This document shows, piece after piece, positions 1 to 5,078 of a stretch of DNA of 8,844 nucleotides (position 1 is the stretch's first letter; each line of letters opens with the position of its first letter). A program made the translations under genes and the position numbers. Source of the stretch: Candidatus Aminicenantota bacterium (GTDB lineage: Bacteria; Acidobacteriota; Aminicenantia; Aminicenantales; UBA4085); NCBI GenBank assembly GCA_003154255.1, contig PMCY01000350.1, forward strand, positions 14,989-23,832. Reading direction: 5' to 3'. Below the pieces are notes generated by a model that ran no database searches, was not told the origin of the DNA, and was given only the letters and a program-made list of their open reading frames with translations.

Positions 1-312
1 GGCCTTCTCGATGGCCGCCAACCCCAGATCGATGCGGCCCTGCTTGGAATAGCAATCCGCCAGAAAATAAGCCGCGGTGGCATGTTCGGGCAGGGTGTCC
101 AGGACTTTCAGAAGCTTCTTCTCCGCTTGGTCGAGCTTGCCTTTGACGAGCAATTCCTGCCCCTTCTCGAGATCGGGGGCGGCGGCCCGGTACTTTTGAA
201 TAACGGCCATGTCTTTCTGATCGAATTGCTGCCCGGCCGGGATGGCCGCGGCCGCGGTCAGGACGGCTCCTCCGATCAAAATGACGGTCGGAATAAAGCT
301 CGATTTCTTCAT
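1..312 (-). CDS. Exported TPR-repeat protein, N-terminal part (runs off left edge)
   Basis: Reading the minus strand from an ATG at 312-310 gives 104 codons open to the window edge. The product starts MKKSSFIPTVILIGGAVLTA, a typical Sec signal peptide (basic n-region, hydrophobic core about residues 6-24), with likely cleavage after the Ala-rich stretch near residue 23-26. From about residue 47 there are helix-turn-helix repeats of TPR type: LEKGQELLVKGKLDQAEKKL (about 48-67), then a second unit with AYFLADCYSKQGRIDLGLAA (81-100). TPR domains bind proteins; the partner is unknown, and the location is probably periplasmic or extracytoplasmic. The start is supported by GAGGAG at 324-319, six bases before the ATG. 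No gene in the window is co-directional and adjacent, so its operon partners, if any, lie to the left. The remaining domains are outside the window, so the full function cannot be judged. Confidence 0.85.
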   Translation of the reverse strand, partial: MKKSSFIPTVILIGGAVLTAAAAIPAGQQFDQKDMAVIQKYRAAAPDLEKGQELLVKGKLDQAEKKLLKVLDTLPEHATAAYFLADCYSKQGRIDLGLAAIEKA

Positions 313-318
313 GATTGA

Positions 319-324
319 CTCCTC
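319..324 (-). promoter_or_regulatory. Ribosome binding site of the TPR gene
   Basis: The minus strand reads GAGGAG here, six bases upstream of the ATG at 312-310. It is the reason for choosing that start. It lies only seven bases downstream of the hairpin at 332-360. Confidence 0.75.
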
Positions 325-331
325 GATGGAA

Positions 332-360
332 GCCGCCTCACGAAATGCAAAGGAGGCGGC
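332..360 (-). promoter_or_regulatory. Hairpin in the leader of the TPR gene
   Basis: A perfect 8-bp inverted repeat, GCCGCCTC (332-339) and GAGGCGGC (353-360), is separated by a 13-nt loop. On the minus-strand transcript the right arm ends seven bases before the GAGGAG ribosome binding site. There is no T-tract after it, so it does not look like an intrinsic terminator. A role in mRNA stability or ribosome access is inference. Confidence 0.45.
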
Positions 361-535
361 AATTGATCACATATCCAATCATGGGATATCGCTCCTTGAA
401 TTGCAAGGACGTAATTGGGCTCGAGGATGTGGAAGCGCCGGCGGGTTTTGTCCATATTCGTCTTGTAACTTCCAAAAATAAGCGCGTTTGCGACAATATA
501 GGCCAAATTGTCGATCAGATTTCCAAATCGGCCAC
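361..535. other. Spacer without a convincing gene
   Basis: This stretch is visibly more AT-rich than the flanking genes. Short open frames exist on both strands, but none has a good ribosome binding site or the G/C-ending codon pattern of the real genes here. The promoter of the minus-strand TPR gene should lie in it. I see only weak candidates (for example TTGCAA followed 17 bases later by CATGAT on the minus strand), so no promoter is called. Confidence 0.4.
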
Positions 536-667
536 TTAAAGCGCGCTCGCGATAAGTTTGATTTCGTCCTTGGTCAGGTCATAAAGCTCATAGACGAGCG
601 CGGCGATTGACGGTTCCGGCGGGCGGCGATAGAGTATCGTTATGATCCGTAGGATCCAAGGGCCCAT
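536..667 (-). pseudogene. C-terminal remnant of an Eco57I/PglX-type DNA methyltransferase (probable)
   Basis: On the minus strand a frame ending with TAA at 538-536 encodes a tail containing ALVYELYDLTKDEIKLI. This closely resembles the conserved C-terminus of type IIG/Eco57I-class and BREX PglX-class N6-adenine methyltransferases, which typically end in a motif like LVYELYGLTEEEI followed by IIE/IVE. Only about 35 codons look homologous. The first ATG in frame (667-665) would give 43 residues, and further upstream the frame is the antisense shadow of the GIY-YIG gene. No methyltransferase catalytic motif (NPPY) is present. The simplest reading is a decayed remnant whose body has been lost. 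A real 43-residue protein is possible but lacks a clear ribosome binding site. The family call rests on motif memory, not on a search. Confidence 0.45.
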
Positions 668-673
668 GGTCCC

Positions 674-997
674 ATGAAGCCGAAATACAAACGCATGCTC
701 CGGGGGATGGAGGCGAAGGAGAAGCCGCAAGTAGCCGAGACGGCCGCCGTCTGGCACCTCTATATCCTGGAATGCGTCGACGGGACTCTTTACACCGGGG
801 TAACCACCGACATCGAACGGCGCGTCCATAAGCACCAGGAGGGCACGGGCTCACGATATACGCGGACCCGGCTTCCCGTTGTGCTCGTTCACCAGGAAGA
901 GTGCGGCAGCCGGTCTCAGGCCCTGTCGCGGGAATGCGCCGTTAAATCTCTGCCCCGGCGGCGCAAAGACGATTTGATCCTTTCCGGGCGTGCTTAG
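674..997 (+). CDS. GIY-YIG nuclease superfamily protein (UPF0213/YhbQ-like)
   Basis: This 107-residue protein has one GIY-YIG domain at about residues 27-103. The family pattern is visible in order: WHLYILECVDGTLYTGVTTD (27-46; LYI and YTG stand for the GIY and YIG elements, Tyr30 and Tyr40), RR at 49-50 with Arg49 the likely catalytic arginine, the H..G..YTR.R.P segment (54-68), Glu87 in SRECAVKSL as the likely metal ligand, and K91. Related small proteins are stand-alone single-domain members of the superfamily, often about 80-100 residues; their cellular role is not well defined, though DNA cleavage is the expected chemistry. The start is uncertain: ATGs at 674, 695 and 707 are in frame, and none has a strong ribosome binding site. 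Residues 1-24 are charged and lie outside the domain, so a start at 695 or 707 is possible. The stop codon overlaps that of the convergent glycosyltransferase gene. Confidence 0.85.
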   Translation: MKPKYKRMLRGMEAKEKPQVAETAAVWHLYILECVDGTLYTGVTTDIERRVHKHQEGTGSRYTRTRLPVVLVHQEECGSRSQALSRECAVKSLPRRRKDDLILSGRA

Positions 998-2127
998 CCA
1001 AGCGTCGCCAGGTGCGATCGGACCCGCCCGGCCAATTCGGCGACGTTCAAATCTTCGAAGCACCGGACCGTCCGGCACGTTTTGAAAAATTTGTCCACGC
1101 AGGAGAGATTCCGGCAGGGGCTCCCGGCGGTGGTATTCCTAGACGGAGCGTCCTGATTGGCCGGCAGGAATCCGCTTTGGAAAGAATCGTATCCGGACAA
1201 GCGGGCCGGCGTCCCTCCGAAGCAGGAGAAGACGGCGGTCCGATTGCGGAAGCCGAAATCCCCCTCGAACGAAAAACGCCTGGCGGCGGCAAGATGGAGA
1301 GGTCCCGTATCGCCGGAAATGAACACGTCACATTGATCGATGATCGCCGCATAGGCATCGATGGGGATTTCGGGCGGAATGAGGGTCAGGCGCGGCTGAA
1401 GACCGGGAGGGAGGGAAGCGCGCAGCCGCTCCCCGATCCCCGCGACGGTGTGGCCGCTGTTCATGAGGATGGACGCCTCGAGTCCGGCCAGCCGGGTCAG
1501 AAGATCGGAAAACCGGGCCAAGGGAATGCGTGTAAACGGAGAGGCCCCATCGGGATTGCAGAGGATAATCGGAAGCCCGGGCGGCAGATCGGCCTCGGCC
1601 AGGAATTCCCGGGCCCGGTCCCTGGCCGACGCTTTGAGCGTCAAGCGCACTCCTTTGAAGGCCGCGTTTCGCTTGAGCGGGACCCGAGTTTCCAGAAGCT
1701 CCCGGATGTACCAATAAAAATGATGGATGAAATGATTGATTCGGGACGGATCGCCCTCGTTGTGGACGATGACGGGGGCCCGGTTTAAAATATTGAGGAC
1801 GTTTTGGCCGTTGGAAGCGATATCATCGTCCTTGACGAACGGGCCTAAATTCAAACACAAATCGTATTTCTCCCGCCGGACCAGAGCGCGCAAGTCGTCG
1901 AGATTGTCCTTCGAAAGAAAGAGGCCGTTCGAGAAAAACGGCAGGACCCGCGTGGCCTCGGGATTTCCCTCGATCAGGGGGAAGGCCGTCTTATTGACCG
2001 GGTAGTCGATCCGGGCGTGGGGGAAGAAATCCCGGATGGCCGTCAGAGCCGCCTGGGTCATGACCGCATCCCCGATGTGGATGTCGGGAATCACGAGAAA
2101 CTTATCGAACGACCGGATCTTCCGCAT
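994..2127 (-). CDS. Glycosyltransferase family 9 (heptosyltransferase-like)
   Basis: The frame encodes 377 residues from the ATG at 2127-2125. GT9 enzymes transfer a sugar, classically ADP-heptose, to lipopolysaccharide core or other surface glycans at the cytoplasmic face of the inner membrane. Visible family features are the N-terminal strand and loop LVIPDIHIGDAV (11-22; the GD nucleotide-sugar site region), the start of the C-terminal Rossmann domain PIILCNPDGA (186-195), the hallmark FISGDTGPLHLAAA (269-282), and FGGTPARLSGY (303-313). Near the end Cys338, Cys343, Cys351 and Cys356 form a four-cysteine cluster. Coding character continues upstream in the same frame to about 2292 but without ATG, GTG or TTG, so the true N-terminus may be about 55 residues longer. 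The ATG at 2127 has no ribosome binding site, which also argues that it may be internal. The acceptor and donor sugar cannot be told from sequence. Confidence 0.85.
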   Translation of the reverse strand: MRKIRSFDKFLVIPDIHIGDAVMTQAALTAIRDFFPHARIDYPVNKTAFPLIEGNPEATRVLPFFSNGLFLSKDNLDDLRALVRREKYDLCLNLGPFVKDDDIASNGQNVLNILNRAPVIVHNEGDPSRINHFIHHFYWYIRELLETRVPLKRNAAFKGVRLTLKASARDRAREFLAEADLPPGLPIILCNPDGASPFTRIPLARFSDLLTRLAGLEASILMNSGHTVAGIGERLRASLPPGLQPRLTLIPPEIPIDAYAAIIDQCDVFISGDTGPLHLAAARRFSFEGDFGFRNRTAVFSCFGGTPARLSGYDSFQSGFLPANQDAPSRNTTAGSPCRNLSCVDKFFKTCRTVRCFEDLNVAELAGRVRSHLATLG

Positions 2128-2292
2128 GACGGCCCGGCTGCGCCGGCGGCTGTATGCGGCGAGGAGGGGATTCCCGATTGTGAGCTGGACGAAAGCGTCG
2201 AGGACGGCGGCCCCTGTCCTGGGGAAAAACCGCGTTAGACGGCTGGTGCCGTCAAAAAAGATTTTTTGAAGATAGTTTGTGATGGCGAAAAT
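2128..2292 (-). other. Probable in-frame N-terminal extension of the GT9 gene
   Basis: Upstream of the annotated ATG the same frame stays open to a TAG at 2316-2314. It encodes a plausible protein segment: FFDGTSRLTRFFPR, then AAVLDAFVQLTIGNPLLAAY, then a basic SRRRSR stretch that runs into MRKIRSFDK. A hydrophobic helix followed by arginines suits a membrane-surface enzyme. No ATG, GTG or TTG lies in this frame between the TAG and 2127. The best candidate initiator is ATT at 2292-2290, preceded by GGGGAG (2302-2297) at four bases. ATT initiation is rare (known in infC), so a sequence error or stop read-through are alternatives. Confidence 0.5.
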
Positions 2293-2364
2293 CGATCTCC
2301 CCGGCCGGTTGGCCTAAAAAAGGCCTTCTTGGGCGTCCTTCATCCCCGAATCGTTCGTAAATTT

Positions 2365-2394
2365 ATTATAACTCGTTGCCGTTCCCGTCTTCAA
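2365..2394 (-). promoter_or_regulatory. Promoter of the GT9 gene
   Basis: On the minus strand TTGAAG (2394-2389) and a perfect TATAAT (2370-2365) are separated by 18 bases. Transcription would start near 2358. The transcript would begin with a short leader that holds a nine-codon frame (ATG at 2343-2341, stop TAG at 2316-2314) in phase with the GT9 frame. Confidence 0.55.
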
Positions 2395-2404
2395 CCTGCG
2401 CGCC

Positions 2405-2433
2405 TTGCTTTCCTTTAAATCCGCGGATAAAAT
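2405..2433 (+). promoter_or_regulatory. Promoter of the PAP2 gene
   Basis: TTGCTT (2405-2410) and TAAAAT (2428-2433) are separated by 17 bases. The ATG of the downstream gene is at 2444, only ten bases after the -10 box, so the transcript should begin at or within a few bases of the start codon. The -35 box lies ten bases from the -35 box of the divergent GT9 promoter. Confidence 0.55.
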
Positions 2434-2443
2434 CTAAAATCCC

Positions 2444-3367
2444 ATGGATGAACCCGCTTCGGCTCCCTTCGGCCGCCGGCATTTTGTTCCGGGCCTGGGG
2501 TTGCGGGCGACCGATATCGCCCTGCTGTCGTCCCTCCTGTTTTTCACCGTCCTGACCGCCCTGTTCGGCGCCGGATTTCAGAACGCCGGTCTCCAAATCG
2601 TGAAGAATACGGCCGTGGGGCTCGTGTATTTAGCGGCGGTCCATCTCCACCGACGAACCTCCAAGCGGGCCTTCAAGTTCTGGATCCGGCTGCTCTCCTT
2701 CCAGATGATGTTCGCCTATGTTTTTCCCTTGGTCCTCCCCCTGCAGCTGATCCTGTCCAAGACTTGGAACGACCCCGCCCTCCTCAAGCTGGAGCGGGCC
2801 CTTTTCGGGGTCCAACCCACCGTCTGGATTCAGAAGTTCATCTCGCCGGGCCTCACGGAATGGCTGATGTTCGCCTACGTCGCCTATCTGGCCCTCTATC
2901 CGATCCTGTGCGGCATCCTCTACTTCAAACGCGGCCCGCTGCACATGGAAGACCTGGTTTTCAAGCTGGCCATCGCCAATTTTGTCTGCGATCTGGGGTT
3001 TATTCTCTATCCCGTGGCCGGACCGTTCTTCTGGATCAAGGACCAATTCACCGTCCCCCTCAAAGGCCCGATTTTCACGTTCGTGGGGGAATTCGTCCGG
3101 ACCCATTTCCAGGCCATCGGCTCCAGCCTCCCAAGCCCGCATTGCACCGTGGCCACGGTCATGCTCCTGACGGCGTTCCGATACCACCGGCCGACGTTCT
3201 ATTTTATCTCCCCGATCATTCTCTCGATTTATGTTTCGGCGTTCTATGCGCGGTACCACTATGTATCCGACGTTCTGTTGGGAATTGTGCTGGGAGTGGT
3301 CCTGTTCTTCTTCGTTCCGCGCCTCGTGGAAAGAGAGAAGGCTCAGGAGGCGGCAGTCCCGGATTGA
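2444..3367 (+). CDS. PAP2-superfamily membrane phosphatase/phosphotransferase (PAP2_3-like)
   Basis: This 307-residue protein has at least five or six hydrophobic membrane segments (about 24-45, 54-67, 84-105, 141-160, 171-196 and 253-292). It carries the divergent PAP2 signature of the inositol-phosphorylceramide-synthase/PAP2_3 branch: an LFGVQPTVWIQKF-type segment (120-132), YPVAGPFFW (189-197), GSSLPSPHCTVATVM (226-240) with catalytic His233, and ARYHYVSDVLLG (269-280) with Arg270, His272 and Asp276. The two histidines and the aspartate would form the phosphate-transfer site at the membrane surface, acting on a lipid phosphate or moving a phospho-headgroup. The canonical KxxxxxxRP first motif of classical PAP2 enzymes was not seen, as expected for this branch. 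No ribosome binding site precedes the ATG, and the promoter places the RNA start almost on it. The C-terminal tail (about 293-307) is charged and cytoplasmic-like. The substrate is unknown. Confidence 0.85.
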   Translation: MDEPASAPFGRRHFVPGLGLRATDIALLSSLLFFTVLTALFGAGFQNAGLQIVKNTAVGLVYLAAVHLHRRTSKRAFKFWIRLLSFQMMFAYVFPLVLPLQLILSKTWNDPALLKLERALFGVQPTVWIQKFISPGLTEWLMFAYVAYLALYPILCGILYFKRGPLHMEDLVFKLAIANFVCDLGFILYPVAGPFFWIKDQFTVPLKGPIFTFVGEFVRTHFQAIGSSLPSPHCTVATVMLLTAFRYHRPTFYFISPIILSIYVSAFYARYHYVSDVLLGIVLGVVLFFFVPRLVEREKAQEAAVPD

Positions 3368-3394
3368 GGATCGGCGGCCCGCCGTCTTCCCGGT

Positions 3395-3421
3395 TTGATT
3401 TTTTCTCAATTTCTATATAAT
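3395..3421 (+). promoter_or_regulatory. Promoter of the efflux operon
   Basis: A perfect TATAAT lies at 3416-3421, with TTGATT at 3395-3400 (15-base spacing; TTTGAT at 3394-3399 gives 16). It falls just after the PAP2 stop codon, in an AT-rich island within otherwise GC-rich DNA. Transcription would start near 3428, about 200 bases before the first efflux gene. Confidence 0.55.
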
Positions 3422-3462
3422 ACCCGTTTGTGACGCCGCAGCTAGATCCGCGATGTCCGGAT

Positions 3463-3494
3463 GCCGGCGAGGCCGATTTCGCGGCCGCGCCGGC
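3463..3494 (+). promoter_or_regulatory. Strong hairpin in the efflux-operon leader
   Basis: Two nested perfect inverted repeats form one stem: GCCGGCG (3463-3469) with CGCCGGC (3488-3494), then an a/g mismatch, then GGCCG (3471-3475) with CGGCC (3482-3486), closing a six-base loop atttcg. That gives 12 base pairs, all G-C, about 35 bases after the predicted RNA start. No T-tract follows, so it is not a standard terminator. It may stabilise the transcript or be part of a regulatory leader; I do not recognise a known riboswitch class. Confidence 0.5.
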
Positions 3495-3614
3495 GACACC
3501 CACGGCCCGGCTTCCGACGTCCATCCGATTCGGTTGCCTCGACGGCGGCGGGGGCCCCGGGCTTTGCCGGCGGATCTGTTTCCACCGTGGCGAGCCGAAT
3601 GCTCTTTCCTCGAT

Positions 3615-3620
3615 AGGAGG
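3615..3620 (+). promoter_or_regulatory. Ribosome binding site fixing the start of the outer-membrane factor
   Basis: A perfect AGGAGG lies six bases before the ATG at 3627. Together with the lipoprotein signal peptide that begins there, it rules in favour of this start over the in-frame ATG at 3453. Confidence 0.85.
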
Positions 3621-3626
3621 TCTTTC

Positions 3627-5078
3627 ATGCGGTGGACTCGCTTCCGCTTCATCGGCGCCGCGGCCCTGCCCTTGCTTCTTTTCGGCTGCGTTCATATGGA
3701 TGTCCTGGCCCCGCGCACGTCGCCGTCTCCTCAAACTCCTTTTTCGCCGCCCCCGGACGTTATGCCGCCCCCGGTCGAGACGCCCGCGTTCCAGCGGCCT
3801 CCCGGATTCCCTGAATCGAAAAAGCTCTGGTCTCTGGCCGATCTCGTCGATATCGGGCTGTTCAACAACATGCAGACGCGCATGGCCTGGAGCGCGGCCC
3901 GCTCCGCCGCCGCCGCCTTGGGCGCCGTGCGCGGGGCCTTCTTTCCGCGCCTGGCCGTGGACGTGAACGCTTTGAAGACGAAGAGTTCCGCCGTGATCGG
4001 CCAGATCCTCGTGTTCGATTACTCCAGCTTGACGCCGATCGCCAGCCTGAGCTGGCAGCTGCTCGATTTCGGCGGCCGCTCCGGATTGACCGAAGAGGCC
4101 CGCGACGCGCTGGCCGCGGCCAACTGGACCCAGAATTCGGTCATCCAGAACGTCATCCTGCTGATCGAGCAGAACTACTATCAATATGTCGCCGCCAAGG
4201 CCCTGCTGGCGGCCCAGGAAACGAGCCGCGGCGAGGCCGAAAAGAACCTCGAAGCGGCCGAAGCCCGCCGCCGCGCCGGCGTGGCCACGCTGGCCGACAC
4301 GCTGCAGGCCAAGACCGTCGTTTCGCGCATCCAGCTCGACATCATCACGACCCAGGGCCTCATCCAGACCCTGAAGGGTGTCCTGGCCGATTCCTTGGGA
4401 ATGCCGGCCAATGCCGAATTCGACATCGCCGCCGATCTGCCCGAGACGCTCCCCGTGAACGATGCCGGCGGCTCGGTCGAGCGGAGGATCGCCGAGGCCC
4501 TGGCCCGGCGCCCCGACCTGGCCGCGTCCCGGGCGCTGGCCCTGAAGGCCGCCGCGCACATCGGCGCCGTCCGCGCCCAGGGCCTGCCGACGCTCAACTT
4601 CACCGGTTCGTATGGCCGAGTCTTCTACAGCACGCCCGCCCAAGCTAACTCCTTCAGCGCGGCGCTCGTCCTGGACATCCCGCTCTTCCGCGGCTTCTCC
4701 GTGGCCTACCAGGCCCTGCAGGCCGAGATGGACGCCGAGACGATGCGAGCCCAGGTCCGGAAGTCGGAGCTCGACGTGGGATTGCAGGTCTGGACCAGCT
4801 ATTTCGGCGTCCAGACGGCGGCCCAGCGCATCCGGACCGCCCAGGACCTTCTCAATCTGGCCCAGCAATCCTACGATGTCGCTTCGGGCAGCTATAAGGA
4901 AGGCGTGAGCAGCATTCTCGACCTTCTGGCGGCCCAGAGCGCGCTGGAGAACGGCCGCGTCCAACTCGTCCAGGCCAAGGCCCAGTGGCTGCTGTCCCTC
5001 GTCCAATTCGCCCGCGATTCCGGGATGCTGGATTCCCCCGGCGGCGCGACCGCCCGGACTGAAAAAGGAGAACGATGA
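3627..5078 (+). CDS. TolC/NodT-family outer-membrane efflux lipoprotein
   Basis: This 483-residue protein is the outer-membrane channel of the tripartite pump encoded with it. The N-terminus MRWTRFRFIGAAALPLLLFG is a signal peptide ending in a lipobox (LFG-Cys21), so the mature protein is probably lipid-anchored, as in OprM/NodT-type factors. Residues 28-62 form a proline-rich linker. Two outer-membrane efflux (OEP) repeats follow: the first with LSWQLLDFGGR (141-151) and ARRRAGVATLADTLQAKT (213-230), the second with ARRPDLAASRA (293-303), LDIPLFRGF (349-357) and YKEGVSSILDLLAAQSAL (423-440). These match the family's duplicated coiled-coil/beta-barrel plan, and the length is usual (about 450-500). 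It is the first gene of the operon and overlaps the adaptor gene by four bases (ATGA), which suggests translational coupling. A longer start at 3453 is open but unlikely. Confidence 0.92.
   Translation: MRWTRFRFIGAAALPLLLFGCVHMDVLAPRTSPSPQTPFSPPPDVMPPPVETPAFQRPPGFPESKKLWSLADLVDIGLFNNMQTRMAWSAARSAAAALGAVRGAFFPRLAVDVNALKTKSSAVIGQILVFDYSSLTPIASLSWQLLDFGGRSGLTEEARDALAAANWTQNSVIQNVILLIEQNYYQYVAAKALLAAQETSRGEAEKNLEAAEARRRAGVATLADTLQAKTVVSRIQLDIITTQGLIQTLKGVLADSLGMPANAEFDIAADLPETLPVNDAGGSVERRIAEALARRPDLAASRALALKAAAHIGAVRAQGLPTLNFTGSYGRVFYSTPAQANSFSAALVLDIPLFRGFSVAYQALQAEMDAETMRAQVRKSELDVGLQVWTSYFGVQTAAQRIRTAQDLLNLAQQSYDVASGSYKEGVSSILDLLAAQSALENGRVQLVQAKAQWLLSLVQFARDSGMLDSPGGATARTEKGER

Larger units (their letters stand above)
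3422..3626 (+). other. Long 5' leader of the efflux operon
   Basis: About 200 GC-rich bases separate the promoter from the first ribosome binding site. They contain the hairpin at 3463-3494 and a further self-complementary G/C run around 3545-3575. An ATG at 3453 is in frame with the outer-membrane gene and would add 58 Arg/Pro-rich residues ahead of the signal peptide, which is unlikely to be translated as part of a lipoprotein. No independent small gene with a ribosome binding site was found. Confidence 0.45.

Noticed and set aside
309..506. A 65-codon minus-strand frame whose stop overlaps the TPR gene start as ATGA
   Set aside because: The overlap is suggestive of coupling, but the frame begins with TTG without a ribosome binding site, lacks the G/C-ending codon pattern of neighbouring genes, and shows no family. 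Its end simply runs through the hairpin and ribosome binding site of the TPR gene.
640..685. Cluster of six-base palindromes (GGATCC, GGGCCC, CCATGG) before the GIY-YIG gene
   Set aside because: Short restriction-site-like palindromes occur by chance in such DNA; there are no flanking repeats or other signs of an attachment or insertion site.
1012..1788. A 258-codon plus-strand open frame opposite the GT9 gene
   Set aside because: It is antisense to clear GT9 motifs, compositionally biased, and has no ribosome binding site.
2311..2325. Palindromic GGCCT-aaaaa-AGGCC in the GT9 leader
   Set aside because: A five-base-pair stem is too short to call a terminator or regulator on its own. On the minus strand the T run lies in the loop, not after the stem.
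3371..3402. Possible terminator after the PAP2 gene (CGGC/GCCG stem followed by TTTGATTTTTT)
   Set aside because: The stem is only four base pairs and the T-rich stretch is about ten bases further on; that stretch is better explained as part of the efflux promoter.
2630..3409. A 259-codon minus-strand open frame opposite the PAP2 gene
   Set aside because: It is a charged, Glu/Gly/Arg-rich antisense shadow of a membrane protein gene with good motifs.
3453..3626. Longer start of the outer-membrane factor at ATG 3453
   Set aside because: It would put 58 Arg/Pro-rich residues ahead of a lipoprotein signal peptide. ATG 3627 has a perfect AGGAGG at six bases and begins the signal peptide exactly.
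3216..5006. A 596-codon minus-strand open frame over the PAP2 and outer-membrane-factor genes
   Set aside because: It is the antisense shadow of two well-supported genes, has an Arg/Gly-rich composition, and has no recognisable domain.
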